A stretch of DNA of 64,000 nt, taken from NCBI GenBank assembly GCA_963573305.1, contig OY754335.1, positions 48,753,985 through 48,817,984 on the forward strand, in the 5' to 3' direction. Below are positions 45,270 through 56,347 of the stretch, piece by piece. Made by a program: the position numbers and the translations under genes. This DNA is from Pyrrhosoma nymphula. Taxonomy: Eukaryota > Arthropoda > Insecta > Odonata > Coenagrionidae. The notes below the pieces were generated by a model. That model saw only the letters and a list, made by a program, of their open reading frames with translations. It did not search any database and was not told where the DNA came from. Within the stretch, counting starts at the first letter, position 1, and each line of letters starts with the position of its first letter.

Positions 45270-45944
45270 GTATGTTGCATCAAATACAATTCACAGTTTC
45301 AGGTGAGATGTTATGAAGATGCATAATGATTAAAGGTATTTAAAGAGTGTTGAAATTTGTCACTGCTTGTTTTTATTCTGGACGGTAGTCACAATGTGTT
45401 ATGATGTTATCTCTCATCATCGCCTGGTGTGCTGATATAAAGATTCGGTTTGGAGTTAGCTAACATATAGAGGTTATGATGATATGTGACAGGAGGAGTG
45501 GTGAAGGTAGGAGAAATAGAGTTTGGGTTAAGGGTCAAAGATTGGAGGTGAAGAATTATTCCTATGGATGGAGGCATTGTCTTTATCTGGGTGCATTATG
45601 GGGTTAGCATTAAAGTGGTGAATAATTCATGTAAGCAGCATTATCCAAAAGTTTTTAAAATCATGACTCCTAACCCCTATGTATGTGTTGGCTGACTCAA
45701 AAGTCAATCTTTTTTTTGAGGCACCTTATGATGATGTGAGATTACATCAAAATGTATTGTGAATGTCATCCACAATAAAAATCAGTGGAAAATAACAATA
45801 CTATTTCAATACCTTTAATCATGTTACACCAAGATCAACTCAGGATCTTTGTAGGAGATCTCAGGAAATGTTACATTCATTAGATAGATAGATAATAACT
45901 ATGATGACAGTTAGGCATATAATGACTTAGGTTGAAATTCACTA
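45270..45944. other. Intron 6, first part, no feature seen
   Basis: Ordinary intronic sequence up to the hAT insertion at 45953. Confidence 0.5.
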
Positions 45945-46320
45945 TGCAGTACTAGGGATTGGAAATTTAAATCCAGAATCGATGTTCAATTAATCGAATT
46001 TCGATTTTGGTTTTAAAAATCGATTTTCTATAAATTCGATTTTTTGCCCAAAATAATCGAAAAATCGAAATCGATATTGAAAAATAGTAAAGTAATTTTC
46101 TGCTGAAATATGGATGTGCTGTTGTAACAAAATACAAAATATGGGTTTATGGAAGCACTAGGGATAAGAACCGAATACAGTTAAATTTATTAATACAATA
46201 TATTATTTTAAAGATATTAATAAGATATGCAGGAAAGTACTAATCCGTAACAGATACTTATAAACATATAGGTGATATAAAAAGCAAATTACGTATAGTT
46301 TAGTAGCAATAAGAATTGTA

Positions 46321-48902
46321 CACCCACTCCCCGATTAACGCTCCTAATTCGTTCCATGAAAAGCGAGCGCTAATCGAAACAGCGCTATTCGAATCATCAA
46401 GTTCCATAAAGACTAATGTTATGGAACTTAATTCGTCCCCAAGATACTGCTTTCACCATAGAAATTTTGTATATTCTACTGTAAAAGTAATAATCTGCAG
46501 TTAAAATCGCTTTAAAAATGATTTAATGTTAAATAAATGTTGTTTTTTTAACGTTAATTTGTTTAAAAATTTACAGATAAATATGAATAAATAATTACTA
46601 ATAGAGAGCTTTGGGCTTTACCTACAGCCAATTGAAGATATTACGAATTTACACTTAAGCGCACATATTAAAATACGTAATAACTTAAAATTGTGATCCA
46701 ACAATCCAATAGTTTCTCTAAATGCTTTTAAAAATAACAAAATTTTTGAAAAAACTATGATTCACAGATAAAACTGTAAATCACAAATGAAAATCAAAAC
46801 TAAGGAACTTGCGTGATAGACGTCTTGACTCGACGGAAATTATTCACGCGAACAACCTGTAAAGGCCTCTTAATGCATTTTATGCTTGTGAGCACTTTGG
46901 AAATAACAAAACTGAAAATATTAGGAAGGACAATGTGCAAAACATGAAAACAAGGAACAGTTGAAGGCGCATCACCGTCATCGTCAAGGAAATTCTTCCG
47001 GCTCTTGCAGTTGATCCACACCGACGTCATCAGTACGATCATTGCTGCTGCTGTCTTTGGTTGTGGTGGAGGATTTTCTTTGAGTTTTAGAGAAATAACT
47101 GTCTAAAGAGAGTTGTTTTTTCGTTTTGTTTCTTTCTAGTAATAGTTCCTTGTAACAATTCACAGAATCTTTTTAACTTCTAGCAACTAGCGAGATTCTT
47201 TCGAAATCAGGATCACTTTCGTTTATGAGATGACGTGCACAGTCGACGAGATTTAAGATTTCATTAATGACGTCCTCAGGTATATCAAAACCAAGGAAGT
47301 CAATCGCACAGTCGTCCCAAAGATTTTTCCATACAGCATTCATAGTTTTTTTGGAGATCTCACCCCAAGATTTTGATATGTTTTCAATGGCCTGTCGGAT
47401 ATTATAAGAGCGCCAAAATTCCTTCAAGCTCACGCCGGTTTCACCCTCAGATGCCCTTACAGCTTGGTTGAAAGTCTCCCTTAAATAGTATGCCTTGAAA
47501 GTTGAAATCACGCCCTGGTCCATTGGCTGTAGAATCGCTGTTGTGTTCGGAGGCAAGTAAACAACCTTAACCTCCGAGCATAAAACACCCAAAGTTCTTG
47601 AATGCTCAGGAGCGTTATCTTATATCAACAAAGCTTTGTAATGTTAATTTTTATTGATGCAGTACTCTCGTACAGCTGGGCAGAAATAGGTCGTGAACCA
47701 CTTATCGAAGACTGCAGTGGTTACCCATGCCTTCTTATTAGCTTCCCATAGGACAGGTAAGTTTTGCTTATGGCAACCTTTAAGAGCCCTAGGGTTTTCC
47801 AAATGATAAACAATCATTGGTTTAAGCTTAAAATCCCCAGCAGCATTTCCACCTAACAATAATGTGAGTCTATCCTTTGAAACTTTGAACCCTGGCATTG
47901 ATTTTTCCTCCACTGAAATATATGTTCTGGATGGCATCCTTTTCCAGAACAATCCAGTTTCATCAGCATTGAAAATCTGATGAGGCGAATATTTTCCCTT
48001 TTCTATCATTGCCGCCAATTCAACAATAAATGTGGCCGCTGCGCTTTCGTCCGCACTAGCTGACTCTCCGCGAACAGATATGTTATGCAACTTATAGCGG
48101 GCTTTAAAGCGATTAAACCAGCCACGGCTGGCGGTAAATGTTTCTACACTAGAACTAGCTTTGGGCAATTTATTGTGCAAACGCCTAGCTTTTGCTTGAA
48201 TCGCCAACAGATTTACAGGTATGTGCTTTTCGACTAAATCTTCTATCCATACATTTAAAAGTCATTTAAAAATCTATTTCTTGTTCCTATCCTGACAGCA
48301 GCCGAAGGAGTTGCTATTTTCCCATACTTCTTTAATTTATCTGCATTCTTTACGATAGTTCTTACAGTGGAACCAGCGAGAGATAAAGTCTTGCAAATTT
48401 CATGTTGCCGCTGTCCAGCATCAAGACGTCGCAAGACTTCTAACTTTACGCCAAGTGATATTGTTTTTCTTTCTTCTTCTCCAGCTGCCTATTATCACTC
48501 ATTGCCTATTTTTACGGGGAAAATACAATATTAGAAAAGACAAAACAAAAAAAAACTCCTAGTAAACATGCCCAGAGCACAGTCGAAAGGTTCATTCATC
48601 AAATAATTCCATTACGTGGTATTGACGAAAGGTGGATGAAAGCCTTGATGAAATCGTTCATATACAGAATATTCAGTAATGAAAGTTTTTCGTCAACGAT
48701 TCTCTCTTCCAGCAAAAAAGCGTAGCAGAATAGTTCCGACAGGCGACGGGCACAAGGTGCGAAGCGATCGCTGGGCATCGCGGGATTTTCAAGAGCGTTA
48801 ATGCGGAACCGGAGAGCGTTAAACTGGAACAGGGTCTTAAAATATTTTCAGCGCTAATGCGGAACAGCGCTAATCGGAACAGCGTTAATCGGGGAGTGGG
48901 TT
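46321..48902. mobile_element. Tigger element, 2.6 kb, inside the hAT element
   Basis: CACCCACTCCCCGATTAACG at the left and CGTTAATCGGGGAGTGGGT at the right are inverted repeats flanked by TA (46319-46320 and 48903-48904). Both ends contain repeats of the GCGCTAATCG(G/A)AACAG motif. It carries a nearly complete minus-strand transposase. Confidence 0.85.
47173..48500 (-). pseudogene. Tigger/pogo transposase, inactivated
   Basis: DDE-superfamily transposase related to CENP-B and jerky. From the N-terminus it has a psq-like helix-turn-helix (about 48490-48300, ISLGVKLEVLRRLDAGQRQH...AGSTVRTIVKNADKL). Next is a CENP-B-type second DNA-binding domain (48207-48060, ASRGWFNRFKARYKLHN). The catalytic core follows: FNADETGLFWKRMPS (first Asp, about 47965), a DNAPEHS block (second Asp, about 47605) and YLPPNTTAILQPMDQGVI (about 47550-47500). 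Two in-frame stops near 47641 and 47617, the second directly before DNAPEHS, break it. A frame change also separates the N-terminal helix-turn-helix from the rest. About 440 codons are recognisable, near the usual 450-500. It is antisense to the host gene in intron 6. Confidence 0.85.
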
Positions 48903-49414
48903 TATATTGAAAACATGGGAACATACCACAAAATGAAAAACAGAATTTTATTTGTTTCTTGTTTGCAAAGCCGTGGAACCAGTGTTCCTCAGGGATGGAC
49001 ATTAAGAAAACTAACATATTTCAATGTTCTCCGAATAATCGATTTCACACCTGAGTTGCAATAAACCCGGCGTGAGAAAATAGTCGCTCACACGGCACGG
49101 TAGAGGCAACTATAGAAATAAAATCCTGCTGGCTGGTTTGTATACGTGGGGATATTTTCCCTTAATCTCCTTCCAAGCTTGTAGTGGATTGGAGTTGGAC
49201 TTGCGGTCGACTGGAGGGCGGTTTACGAACTGGCGCAGCTCGATTGGCAAAATTCAAACGATGTAGCAAGCTAAAAATCAAAAATCGATCGGATAGAATT
49301 GATTTTGATCGGTTTTTCAAAACAAAAAGTCGACTTCGATTAAATCGAAAATCGGAGTCTGATAATCGATTTTCGATTAAAATCGAAATCGATTTTCCAA
49401 TCCCTATGCAGTAC

Positions 49415-50569
49415 TAAATTTTACAATTGAAACAGTAAAATCAAAAAATATGTTTTAAAAAAGATGCGTACACGAGTGGGAAAAATGCAAGGGTTTACAC
49501 CATTGCCAAATGAATCCACTGCAGGAAAACAACCATGCAGGAAAGGGCCACTTAAACCCATGAAAACCTACAGATAGAGAAGGTAATACATACATATTTT
49601 ACCACAACCTAGGCAAAACAAAAAATATTTTTAAAATGTATGATAAGAAGAGGGAAAATATTTTTAACTGATAATACATACTTATATAATTATATGACAA
49701 TGATACAATATCAAAGAGTGTTTAAAATTACGAAAAAAAAATTACGGTGTGAAAAAAATTACGGAATTTTGTATTGAGATTGTGCAGTAAATAATTGAAT
49801 TTTAGGCCAGTTGAGCTTAATATCATGAAGTGTTTATTAGATGGTCTGTTTGGCTTTTAGAACTGTTATATGCTGCACCCTTTTAAATAATTCAATGGTA
49901 GAAGCTTCCTTTAGGGGCGAATTGAGGTCTCTCCACTCATGGCAGGCCATGGCAGTTAATTTCTTATTTTAAATGACAGTGTTATAACAAGTTTTTGATT
50001 CCCTCGTATGTTTATTCAAGAACTATATGGATGTCAGCCAGTCTAATATAATTTAATTAGGATTGTGCTTGTTTATAATGACATGTCAAAGATAAAGTTA
50101 TTGGTCCTAGTAAGGATGTAGTGTGTGTTGTCACCAAATGAAAACGGATCAATCCTGAAAGTAGTTGTTAGCTACTGATGCCATCATGAAATCACTGGGG
50201 CTGGTTTTTCTTTTGTCACCATGAAAATTAATTGCTCTAAAGAGTTTTAAACTGGTAGTAATAGTTGAATCATCAATCCTGGTAGATCTGATATTCTCTG
50301 GTATGAGTAAAACATCTTTTATGGTTCTAACATGTCTTTATCCAATTAGAAGATGCATGACTGAGAGTGATATGTAGCAATATTCACACATGGGATACTC
50401 TCAGCAGAGAGTGTATCGACGGGTGAGTCTCTTGTGACTTGTATGGAGTTTTGCCAGTTTTATATCTCCTTGACTTCCATGCACTGATAATAGTACTGAG
50501 GAAAATTAGTAATAAAATTTTCATCATCTTCATAAGGTTTTTTTTCATTTCAATGCTTGTTTTTTACAG
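49415..50569. other. Intron 6, last part, no feature seen
   Basis: AT-rich intron without recognisable repeats. Confidence 0.45.
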
Positions 50570-50793
50570 GTTCTCCTCAAAAGAGAAAAACCCACCCTGT
50601 AAATACATGCTCTCGGGATAGGAGTCATTGGTGCTGGAGGAAAGGTGCAGGCACATCATCTTCATCAGTTGCAAGGAGGACAAATGGCTTCCCGTCGACG
50701 TCAGGGACTGGACGGACACCCCGAAATGCTCCCCCTCCTGACCCTGATGATGATGACAGTGGAATTGAAGTCATCAGCGTTCAGTGCCCCAAG
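50570..50793 (+). CDS. RNF111: Arkadia-like gene, coding exon 7 (RSHW motif and first SUMO-interaction motif)
   Basis: Acceptor TTTTTTACAG|GT and donor CCCAAG|GTAGGC bracket 224 nt, phase 1 to 0. It encodes a basic start (SPQKRKTHPVNTCSRDRSHW), a Ser-rich linker and DPDDDDSGIEVISVQCPK. The acidic DDDD next to the hydrophobic IEVISV (657-662) is a standard SUMO-interaction motif. An RSHW sequence is also conserved near the SUMO-binding motifs of vertebrate RNF111 (from memory), although the order of the two is reversed or shuffled here. This exon is the strongest single piece of evidence for the gene's identity, together with exon 8. Confidence 0.9.
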
Positions 50794-50910
50794 GTAGGCT
50801 GAAATTGTTGCTAAATTATTAGTCTTCTTCTTTTCCCTCATGTCTTTGGCATTAGTTTTTCGTTGAATGAATATTGACCATGCGGGTGATTAGCCCAGTG
50901 ATGGCTTTAA

Positions 50911-51186
50911 CCCATTCAATGCTGACCTGTTGACATGACATTTATTCCCACGTTGAAGGGTTTTTTTCGTTTATTTATATAAAACAAAAACACATCCAGC
51001 AAAGAACGAAACTCATCCACGTGTGCCTAGAGCAAGACTAAGACGCTGAAGGAAGTTGCAAGTGTCAGCGCCGACGCTTGGGAACTAGCGAAAACCGAGA
51101 AAAGTAACCGATGCCTTGAATTCAAGGCATCCGCGCCTCTGGCTTGCACGGGATGCCTTGAATTCAAGGCATCCGCATTGAATGGG
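50911..51186. mobile_element. TTAA-flanked MITE, 276 bp, with duplicated palindrome
   Basis: Flanked by TTAA at 50907-50910 and 51187-51190. The ends CCCATTCAATGC and GCATTGAATGGG are perfect inverted repeats. Near the right end two identical 22-bp palindromes (half-site GATGCCTTGAA) lie at 51110-51131 and 51152-51173. It is probably piggyBac-mobilised, judged by target and CCC start. Confidence 0.75.
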
Positions 51187-51190
51187 TTAA

Positions 51191-51912
51191 CAGAGCCCAG
51201 TTTCTTGACCTTTTCATGGCTCTTGTAGGGCCTTCACAGCTGCCATAGCTACCTCCTTGAGGTCCCGTTAAACAGATAAGAGTACTGCCCTTAAAGTGCT
51301 CTCTGCATAGCACCTAAGATGGGATTGGGTTTCTGATAAAAAATATCCACCACTTCCAGGATTTGAACCCAGGGAGTGATTGTCCTACCTAGTTATAATT
51401 TAGGAGAAAAGTTTGGCATCAAAAACAGAGAGGAATAGCTCTAGTGAGTGAAGTGTTTAGGAAATGGGCTATGAAATAATTTTTTGGGAATCCTTCACAA
51501 TAAAGGATTTAGAGAAAATGATAATTGAGTAATCAAGCCAGTACACCAACCTAATCATGAGCTTTTTGCTGTATTTATAATCTTTCTAAATAAATCACAT
51601 GCCCTTTCATCATAGTTGTTTCAAGATTAATTAGCCTGTTGATAATAACACATGGCTTTTTGATATTTTGTCTCAAGCTCCTCATGTTAAAAGGGACTTT
51701 AAGTCAAGGGCACTTTAGGTTGTTGAAATTGGAAAACTTTGAGGGAAGTCATTAGCAAAAATAACAACATAATTATCAAATGCCTTTATTATGATGGCAT
51801 ACTAGTTATGCTGCTTTTCGATGCATTGTTTTCATTTTTTAAATTTTAATATATGGTGCTATTTTTTGGTCTGAATCTTATGTTTCTTCGCTTTTTGTTG
51901 TTTCCTCTTCAG
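51191..51912. other. Intron 7, last part, no feature seen
   Basis: Intronic sequence. A lone B-box-like GGGTTCAAATCCTGG (minus strand, about 51356-51371) may be a worn SINE. Confidence 0.4.
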
Positions 51913-52082
51913 CCTGTAACCTTGGTTGACCTAACTCAAGAATCGGATGATGATGATGATGCTGTGTTTGTAGAATTACCACAGACAGAACAAACAACAG
52001 TGGATCCTCCTCCTGCCCATGCTCCTGCATCATCTCAGTTGTACACAGCTCAGCCGGCCCACAACCCACTGAGGGGACCATG
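51913..52082 (+). CDS. RNF111: Arkadia-like gene, coding exon 8 (second and third SUMO-interaction motifs)
   Basis: Acceptor CCTCTTCAG|CC and donor CCATG|GTAATT bracket 170 nt, phase 0 to 2. It reads PVTLVDLTQESDDDDDAVFV, ELPQTEQTTVDPPP and an Ala/Pro/Gln-rich tail. VTLVDL (668-673) followed by five Asp and then VFVEL (684-688) are two SUMO-interaction motifs around one acidic patch, as expected for a ligase that reads poly-SUMO chains. Together with exon 7 it gives three motifs within 32 residues. Confidence 0.9.
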
Positions 52083-52959
52083 GTAATTAATCTTAAGACC
52101 GTAAAAAGACCTTCTGTAGTGCCAGCAGATGCTTTTAGGCCATTTCAAATCCTTTGCTATTCCTTCAGAATTTATATATATACAGTGTACTCCCGATTAT
52201 CCGGGCTAATGATGGGGAGAGGACGCACGGATAATCAAAAAACACAGATAATCCGAACTTTCACTTTTATTTCTTATATTTTTCATAATTTCCATAAAAA
52301 AACGATGTACTATCATTTGCGCACATAGTCCGTTATTTTAGATTGTTTCATGGACTCATTGCGAGATTTCTAATGCCGACCGCGTATCATTTTAGCAGCG
52401 ATAATGCCATTGTAGTCTTATTCCCACGGCTCCGTATACTACAGTGAATAAGTGGGTCTTCCACGCAAGGGCACCACCCTCCCCCTGGCATTCGAGCGCG
52501 AGCTCATGGCCGGGGAACGGAAGGGCTGCGGGGAATAGGAGGGGAAAAAAGGATGGGTGAAAAGGGTAAGGGAATGGGAAAATTCTGGCCTCAGAGTCAT
52601 GATTAGGATAAAGGGTAGAAACGGAACGCAAAACAACCTTTGATCACTTGCATTTGCTGCGGTGAATTCTATAAATAAGAAAACACCAGAACGGCGACCA
52701 GTCGTCCAGCCTGATCTGCTAAATGCTCCATATACTACAGCAAACCATCTACGAAGTTGAGTGCCTGGGTGTGACTCATGCCTTCGATGCTCCCCTCGTC
52801 TTTATCCCTGCTACCTCAACTCTCCCCACTCCTTTCCTCTTCCCCTTATCCGATCGCGGCGTAAATTATATCGCTATCAGTAGCATGCTGGAAGCCTGGG
52901 ACACTTTCGTCTCTCTTTAGACATTTTTCTAGGTTCTCGGCATCAACATTTTTATATCC

Positions 52960-53290
52960 TTTCATTGTTTTCACTAAACCCCCCAACTCAGAGTCGTGCT
53001 CTTCAGTTTCTGAAAATCCCCAAAATCACCTTTGAGGTTAAACAAAAGTTTCTGCCAAGAACGAACTAGTGTAACTGGTTTCACTGAGGACCAAGCCTGT
53101 GACACACCGTTAATTTCATCCAATATTGCCATTCTCTTCCAAAATTTCAATAAATTGTCATCTTCATTGGCTAGCGTCCTGAAAATACAAACACGTGAAT
53201 TCCTTTTCATTGACGCGATGACGCCGTGATCCATTGGCTGAAGTATGGAATTGACGTTCGGGGGTAAAAACTTAGCTTCACTGAACTGTT
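52960..53290 (-). pseudogene. Tigger/jerky transposase fragment (end of catalytic core)
   Basis: The minus strand reads AKFLPPNVNSILQPMDHGVI followed by ASMKRNSRVCIFRTLANEDD, NLLKFWKRMAILDEINGVSQ and AWSSVKPVTLVRSWQKLLFN. LPPNVNSILQPMD..VI is the block just before the third catalytic acid in this family, and the AW..V...T...W.K segment follows it. The N-terminal domains are no longer readable. Confidence 0.8.
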
Positions 53291-54360
53291 TTGAGAAGCT
53301 TATTATGTCACCGATTGCTCTGACGAACTCTTGTTGGTTCTACATGATTCTTAGAAGTTATCTTGACCGTCACAGGGCGCTCGCTCGTATTTCTGGCCTT
53401 TCTTTTGTCTGTTATCTTTTTCCTGCTGACAGCTTGTGAGCTTGAGGATTTCCCTCTCCCAGGCACGTTGGCCTTGGGAGTTGATGAGGGTCCATGGTTA
53501 TCCCTTGGCTTCCCGATAGTGCTTCTGGAGTATCGTATTACCCACAGCTGCTAGATTTATTGCCTGTACAGATTTCTTTACCGTTATTTTTTCTCGATGC
53601 GTCCTTCTACTCGATGATTTTCTTCTACTGAGCTAGCCTTTTGAGTTTGATTTTCTTAGTTTCCTCTTGCTCATTTTTTGACCCATCGCATACTGTTTGG
53701 ACTTTGTCTTCGGTAATAATTATACTGTGCATTTATTGATAATCTCTCTGGACTCCTAGATTTCTCTTCTGATATTGACCCCTGCTTTGTTTGGTCATTT
53801 ATCTCTGGACTTTTTACCCACCTCTGCGTTTGTTTGGTGGCAGGGCGTTCTTTGGATTACCCGAGCCAACCTCAACAGTGTTTTGTTCGTTTATAGTCCT
53901 GCGCGTCATCTTGGAAATTTCTCTCGGCATTTTGGGACTGACTATTTTTACATTGACTAGTGCTTTGTTTTGGATGTCTTGCAGCATCCTTGTAACTTAG
54001 GCTTTATTTAGTTCTTGGATTATCGTTGGCTTATTCTCCACCGTCCCTTTTGAGACATTCATTGCTTCTACGCGCAAAAATACATGAAGAACTAATGTAT
54101 TTTTCAAGAAGAGCATTCCAACGGAAGATGTTTAAGTAATTTTGGAATTAAATGAGCGTGGGCATGAATTTTTAGGCAATTTTACTCTGAGGAGGGAGAG
54201 GAAGATGCTTCTAGAGCTCAATCTACTAAACCATCTACGACGGGCGAGAGGCTCTGCTACAGAAAAATAATTTCCAAGTTCACCTTCTGAATCTGAAGAT
54301 AGCTCATTGTCAGATGAAGACGATTTACCGCCTTGTGTAGGCTTTCGCGGGTTAATAGAT

Positions 54361-54531
54361 GTGAAGATACAGGTTTTCCGGGTTTTACTCCGCGTTGGTC
54401 CTTTGGACAATAGGTGTCGCTGGCGTTGCAGTCGAAATTCGGCGTTGAGTCGACTACTTGACGACTGCAACGCCTGCGAAACTCCTCCAAAGATGATGGA
54501 CCAACGTAAAACCTGGAAGACCTGTATCTTC
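54361..54531. repeat. Foldback hairpin, arms of about 75 bp
   Basis: The left arm GAAGATACAGGTTTTCCGGG... pairs with the right arm ending CCTGGAAGACCTGTATCTTC. An inner stem (GCGTTGCAGTCG against CGACTGCAACGC) lies around a short centre at about 54445-54460. A small non-autonomous element inside the Tigger copy. Confidence 0.7.
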
Positions 54532-55270
54532 TAGACTTACCGCCATATTCAAAGAAGAAATTCCTGGAATTCAGGCGGATACGGATCTGAATCCGGGAAT
54601 TCATGGATGTGATCCCTAAGATTCTAGATGCAAGGCGTGTGCTTGCGAAGATTCTGCGATACTAGATTTTCTCCGTTTGTTTTTTTTCAGTGGATTTCAT
54701 GAAGTATATCGTGGACAAAACCATTAATTATCGCAAATATACCAGCGAGAAAGCTCCGGAGAGTGCGTATTCACCGCTCAAAAGTTGGAAAGATACTGAC
54801 AATGAACAATGAGGTAAACATAACATGTTCATTGTGAGCATGTAAGGAAAACAATTACGGTTTATAAGGTGGATTTAAGGGGAAATAAATGGCCTTACGT
54901 ATGTCTTGCTTGAATTGGATTGCTAAAATCCAAATGTGTGTTTTGATTGAATTTTTTTTATATTGACCGCTGAAAATATTGACGAAGAGTAAAAAATCAC
55001 GCACGGATAATCCACAACACGGATAATCCGCGCACGGATAATCGGGAGTTCACTGTTTATATATTTCACTGGGTATTTTGTTAACCCTGAAATAGACTGA
55101 GAATATTAATTTTCATGTTGAAGTTTAACAAATGAGTTAAGATTAATTTAACTATCCAGTGTTTCCCTGTTGAAAGCTATTAGAATGAGCTTGTAACAAT
55201 GTTCAAAGCCATTATTCATCTCTGTGAAGTAAAGAATGTTGACCATGATTCATTATGGAAAGAATAGTTT

Positions 55271-55444
55271 TTATATGGTGCATATTTCATGAGTATAGGT
55301 CAAATAATTTTTTATTTTTAAACTTTTGCCGACGTTTCAGATGTTTATTCATCCATCTTCTGGGCTATAAACAATGATGTATGATGATAAATGATTGACA
55401 GTTCTGTTTTGGTTACCTATACTCATGAAATTTGCACCATATAA
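55271..55444. repeat. Inverted repeat with hammerhead-like centre
   Basis: Arms 55271-55300 (TTATATGGTGCATATTTCAT...) and 55415-55444 are inverted copies with one mismatch. On the minus strand the centre reads CAGAAGATGGATGAATAAAC then ATCTGAAACGTCGG: a changed CUGANGA box, a GATG/CATC stem and an intact GAAACGTC. It is the same kind of unit as at 14975-15125. Confidence 0.6.
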
Positions 55445-56106
55445 AAAAAGAGGTTAAGAATAAATACCATTAGAATAGTTTTTGTGCTAAACTTGATGGA
55501 AAAGCTACATGCTATAATCTCTGATCCATGGGCGTATTGATGGAGATGATGAACAGGACCAGACCCTCAGCCCCTCCCAGAAGCAAAGTTGTTGAGGTTA
55601 CTGAAATTAATTTATGAAAAAATTAACAAACTAAATATGTTTAAATACTTCAAGAAGGGCTGGAAAATGTAGTTTTGTTGATATAATTTTCAAAAATTTC
55701 CACGATAGGGCCCCCCATTACACTGGGCTGGGTAGTTTACCTATCAAAAATATTCTGGGGCACCCCCCAAACCCAGTGCCAAATTCTAGGTATGCCACTA
55801 CTCTGATTAATCAAAGGCTCCATACTGCAAGGGCTCAAATTCAGAATTCCAATTTCTTATGGTAGCTGTTTTTGCAACTTCTTATTGGCTTAAATAGTTA
55901 GTTCTCTAAATTGTTGTCATGTAACTATTTGGCTTATGCAACTTGAATCATCTATGTGAGTGTAATTGTGAAATGCCTAAGCCTCCCCACATGAAGATAT
56001 CATGTAGGCAATAGCTTGGCATCTTCTTAGTTCTCAGTCACCTTTAGTAGGTGCATTCTCTCTCTCAGTTTTCCTGTATATTTGAAATTTTCATCACAAC
56101 TCATAG
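55445..56106. other. Intron 8, last part, no feature seen
   Basis: Intronic sequence; nothing recognised apart from a TTCTCTCTCTCAG tract near 56056-56068, a possible alternative acceptor. Confidence 0.4.
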
Positions 56107-56289
56107 GATTGACATGGAGATGAGCAACTATGCCTCAACTCATGCAACCCATCGTGTTGTCCCCAGGGTTGATATTTACCTTGGAGAAATAGGGAATTTG
56201 GGAAGACCAAACACACTCCCCCGACAAAACCAACCAACTACCTCTTCTCACTCAACTCCAGTAACAGAGGCTCAAACTTCTTCCAGCAG
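56107..56289 (+). CDS. RNF111: Arkadia-like gene, coding exon 9
   Basis: Acceptor CACAACTCATAG|G and donor AGCAG|GTGGGT bracket 183 nt, phase 2 to 2. It encodes DMEMSNYASTHATHRVVPRV, then DIYLGEIGNLGRPNTLPRQN and a Ser/Thr-rich end. The acceptor has a weak pyrimidine tract, so this boundary is the least certain of the set. Phase continuity with exons 8 and 10 supports it. No domain recognised. Confidence 0.7.
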
Positions 56290-56347
56290 GTGGGTGTAAT
56301 TACCTTGGAACTTTACTTTCTCCTTTCAACTTATGCCTTTTTTTTAA

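Larger units (their letters stand above)
45945..49414. mobile_element. hAT-type element with perfect 8-bp target duplication, interrupted by Tigger
   Basis: The element spans 45953-49406. TAGGGATTGGAAATTTAAAT is at the left and its counterpart ATTTTCCAATCCCTA at the right, with TGCAGTAC duplicated at 45945-45952 and 49407-49414. Both subterminal regions are dense in ATCGATTTTCGATT-type motifs, forming inverted arms of about 130-150 bp. A 2.6-kb Tigger element occupies most of the interior. Confidence 0.85.
52183..55055. mobile_element. Tigger-like element, 2.9 kb
   Basis: CAGTGTACTCCCGATTATCC at the left and GGATAATCGGGAGTTCACTG at the right are inverted repeats; a TA precedes the left end (52181-52182). 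Several ACGGATAATC motifs lie inside both ends. A worn transposase piece (52960-53290) and a hairpin (54361-54531) lie within. It sits in intron 8. Confidence 0.75.

Noticed and set aside
51330..51400. Second minus-strand SINE
   Set aside because: Only a B-box-like GGGTTCAAATCC is clear; no A-box or body was found.
54132..54604. Three overlapping frames of 75-115 codons
   Set aside because: They cover a foldback hairpin inside the Tigger copy; the openness comes from the repeat arms.
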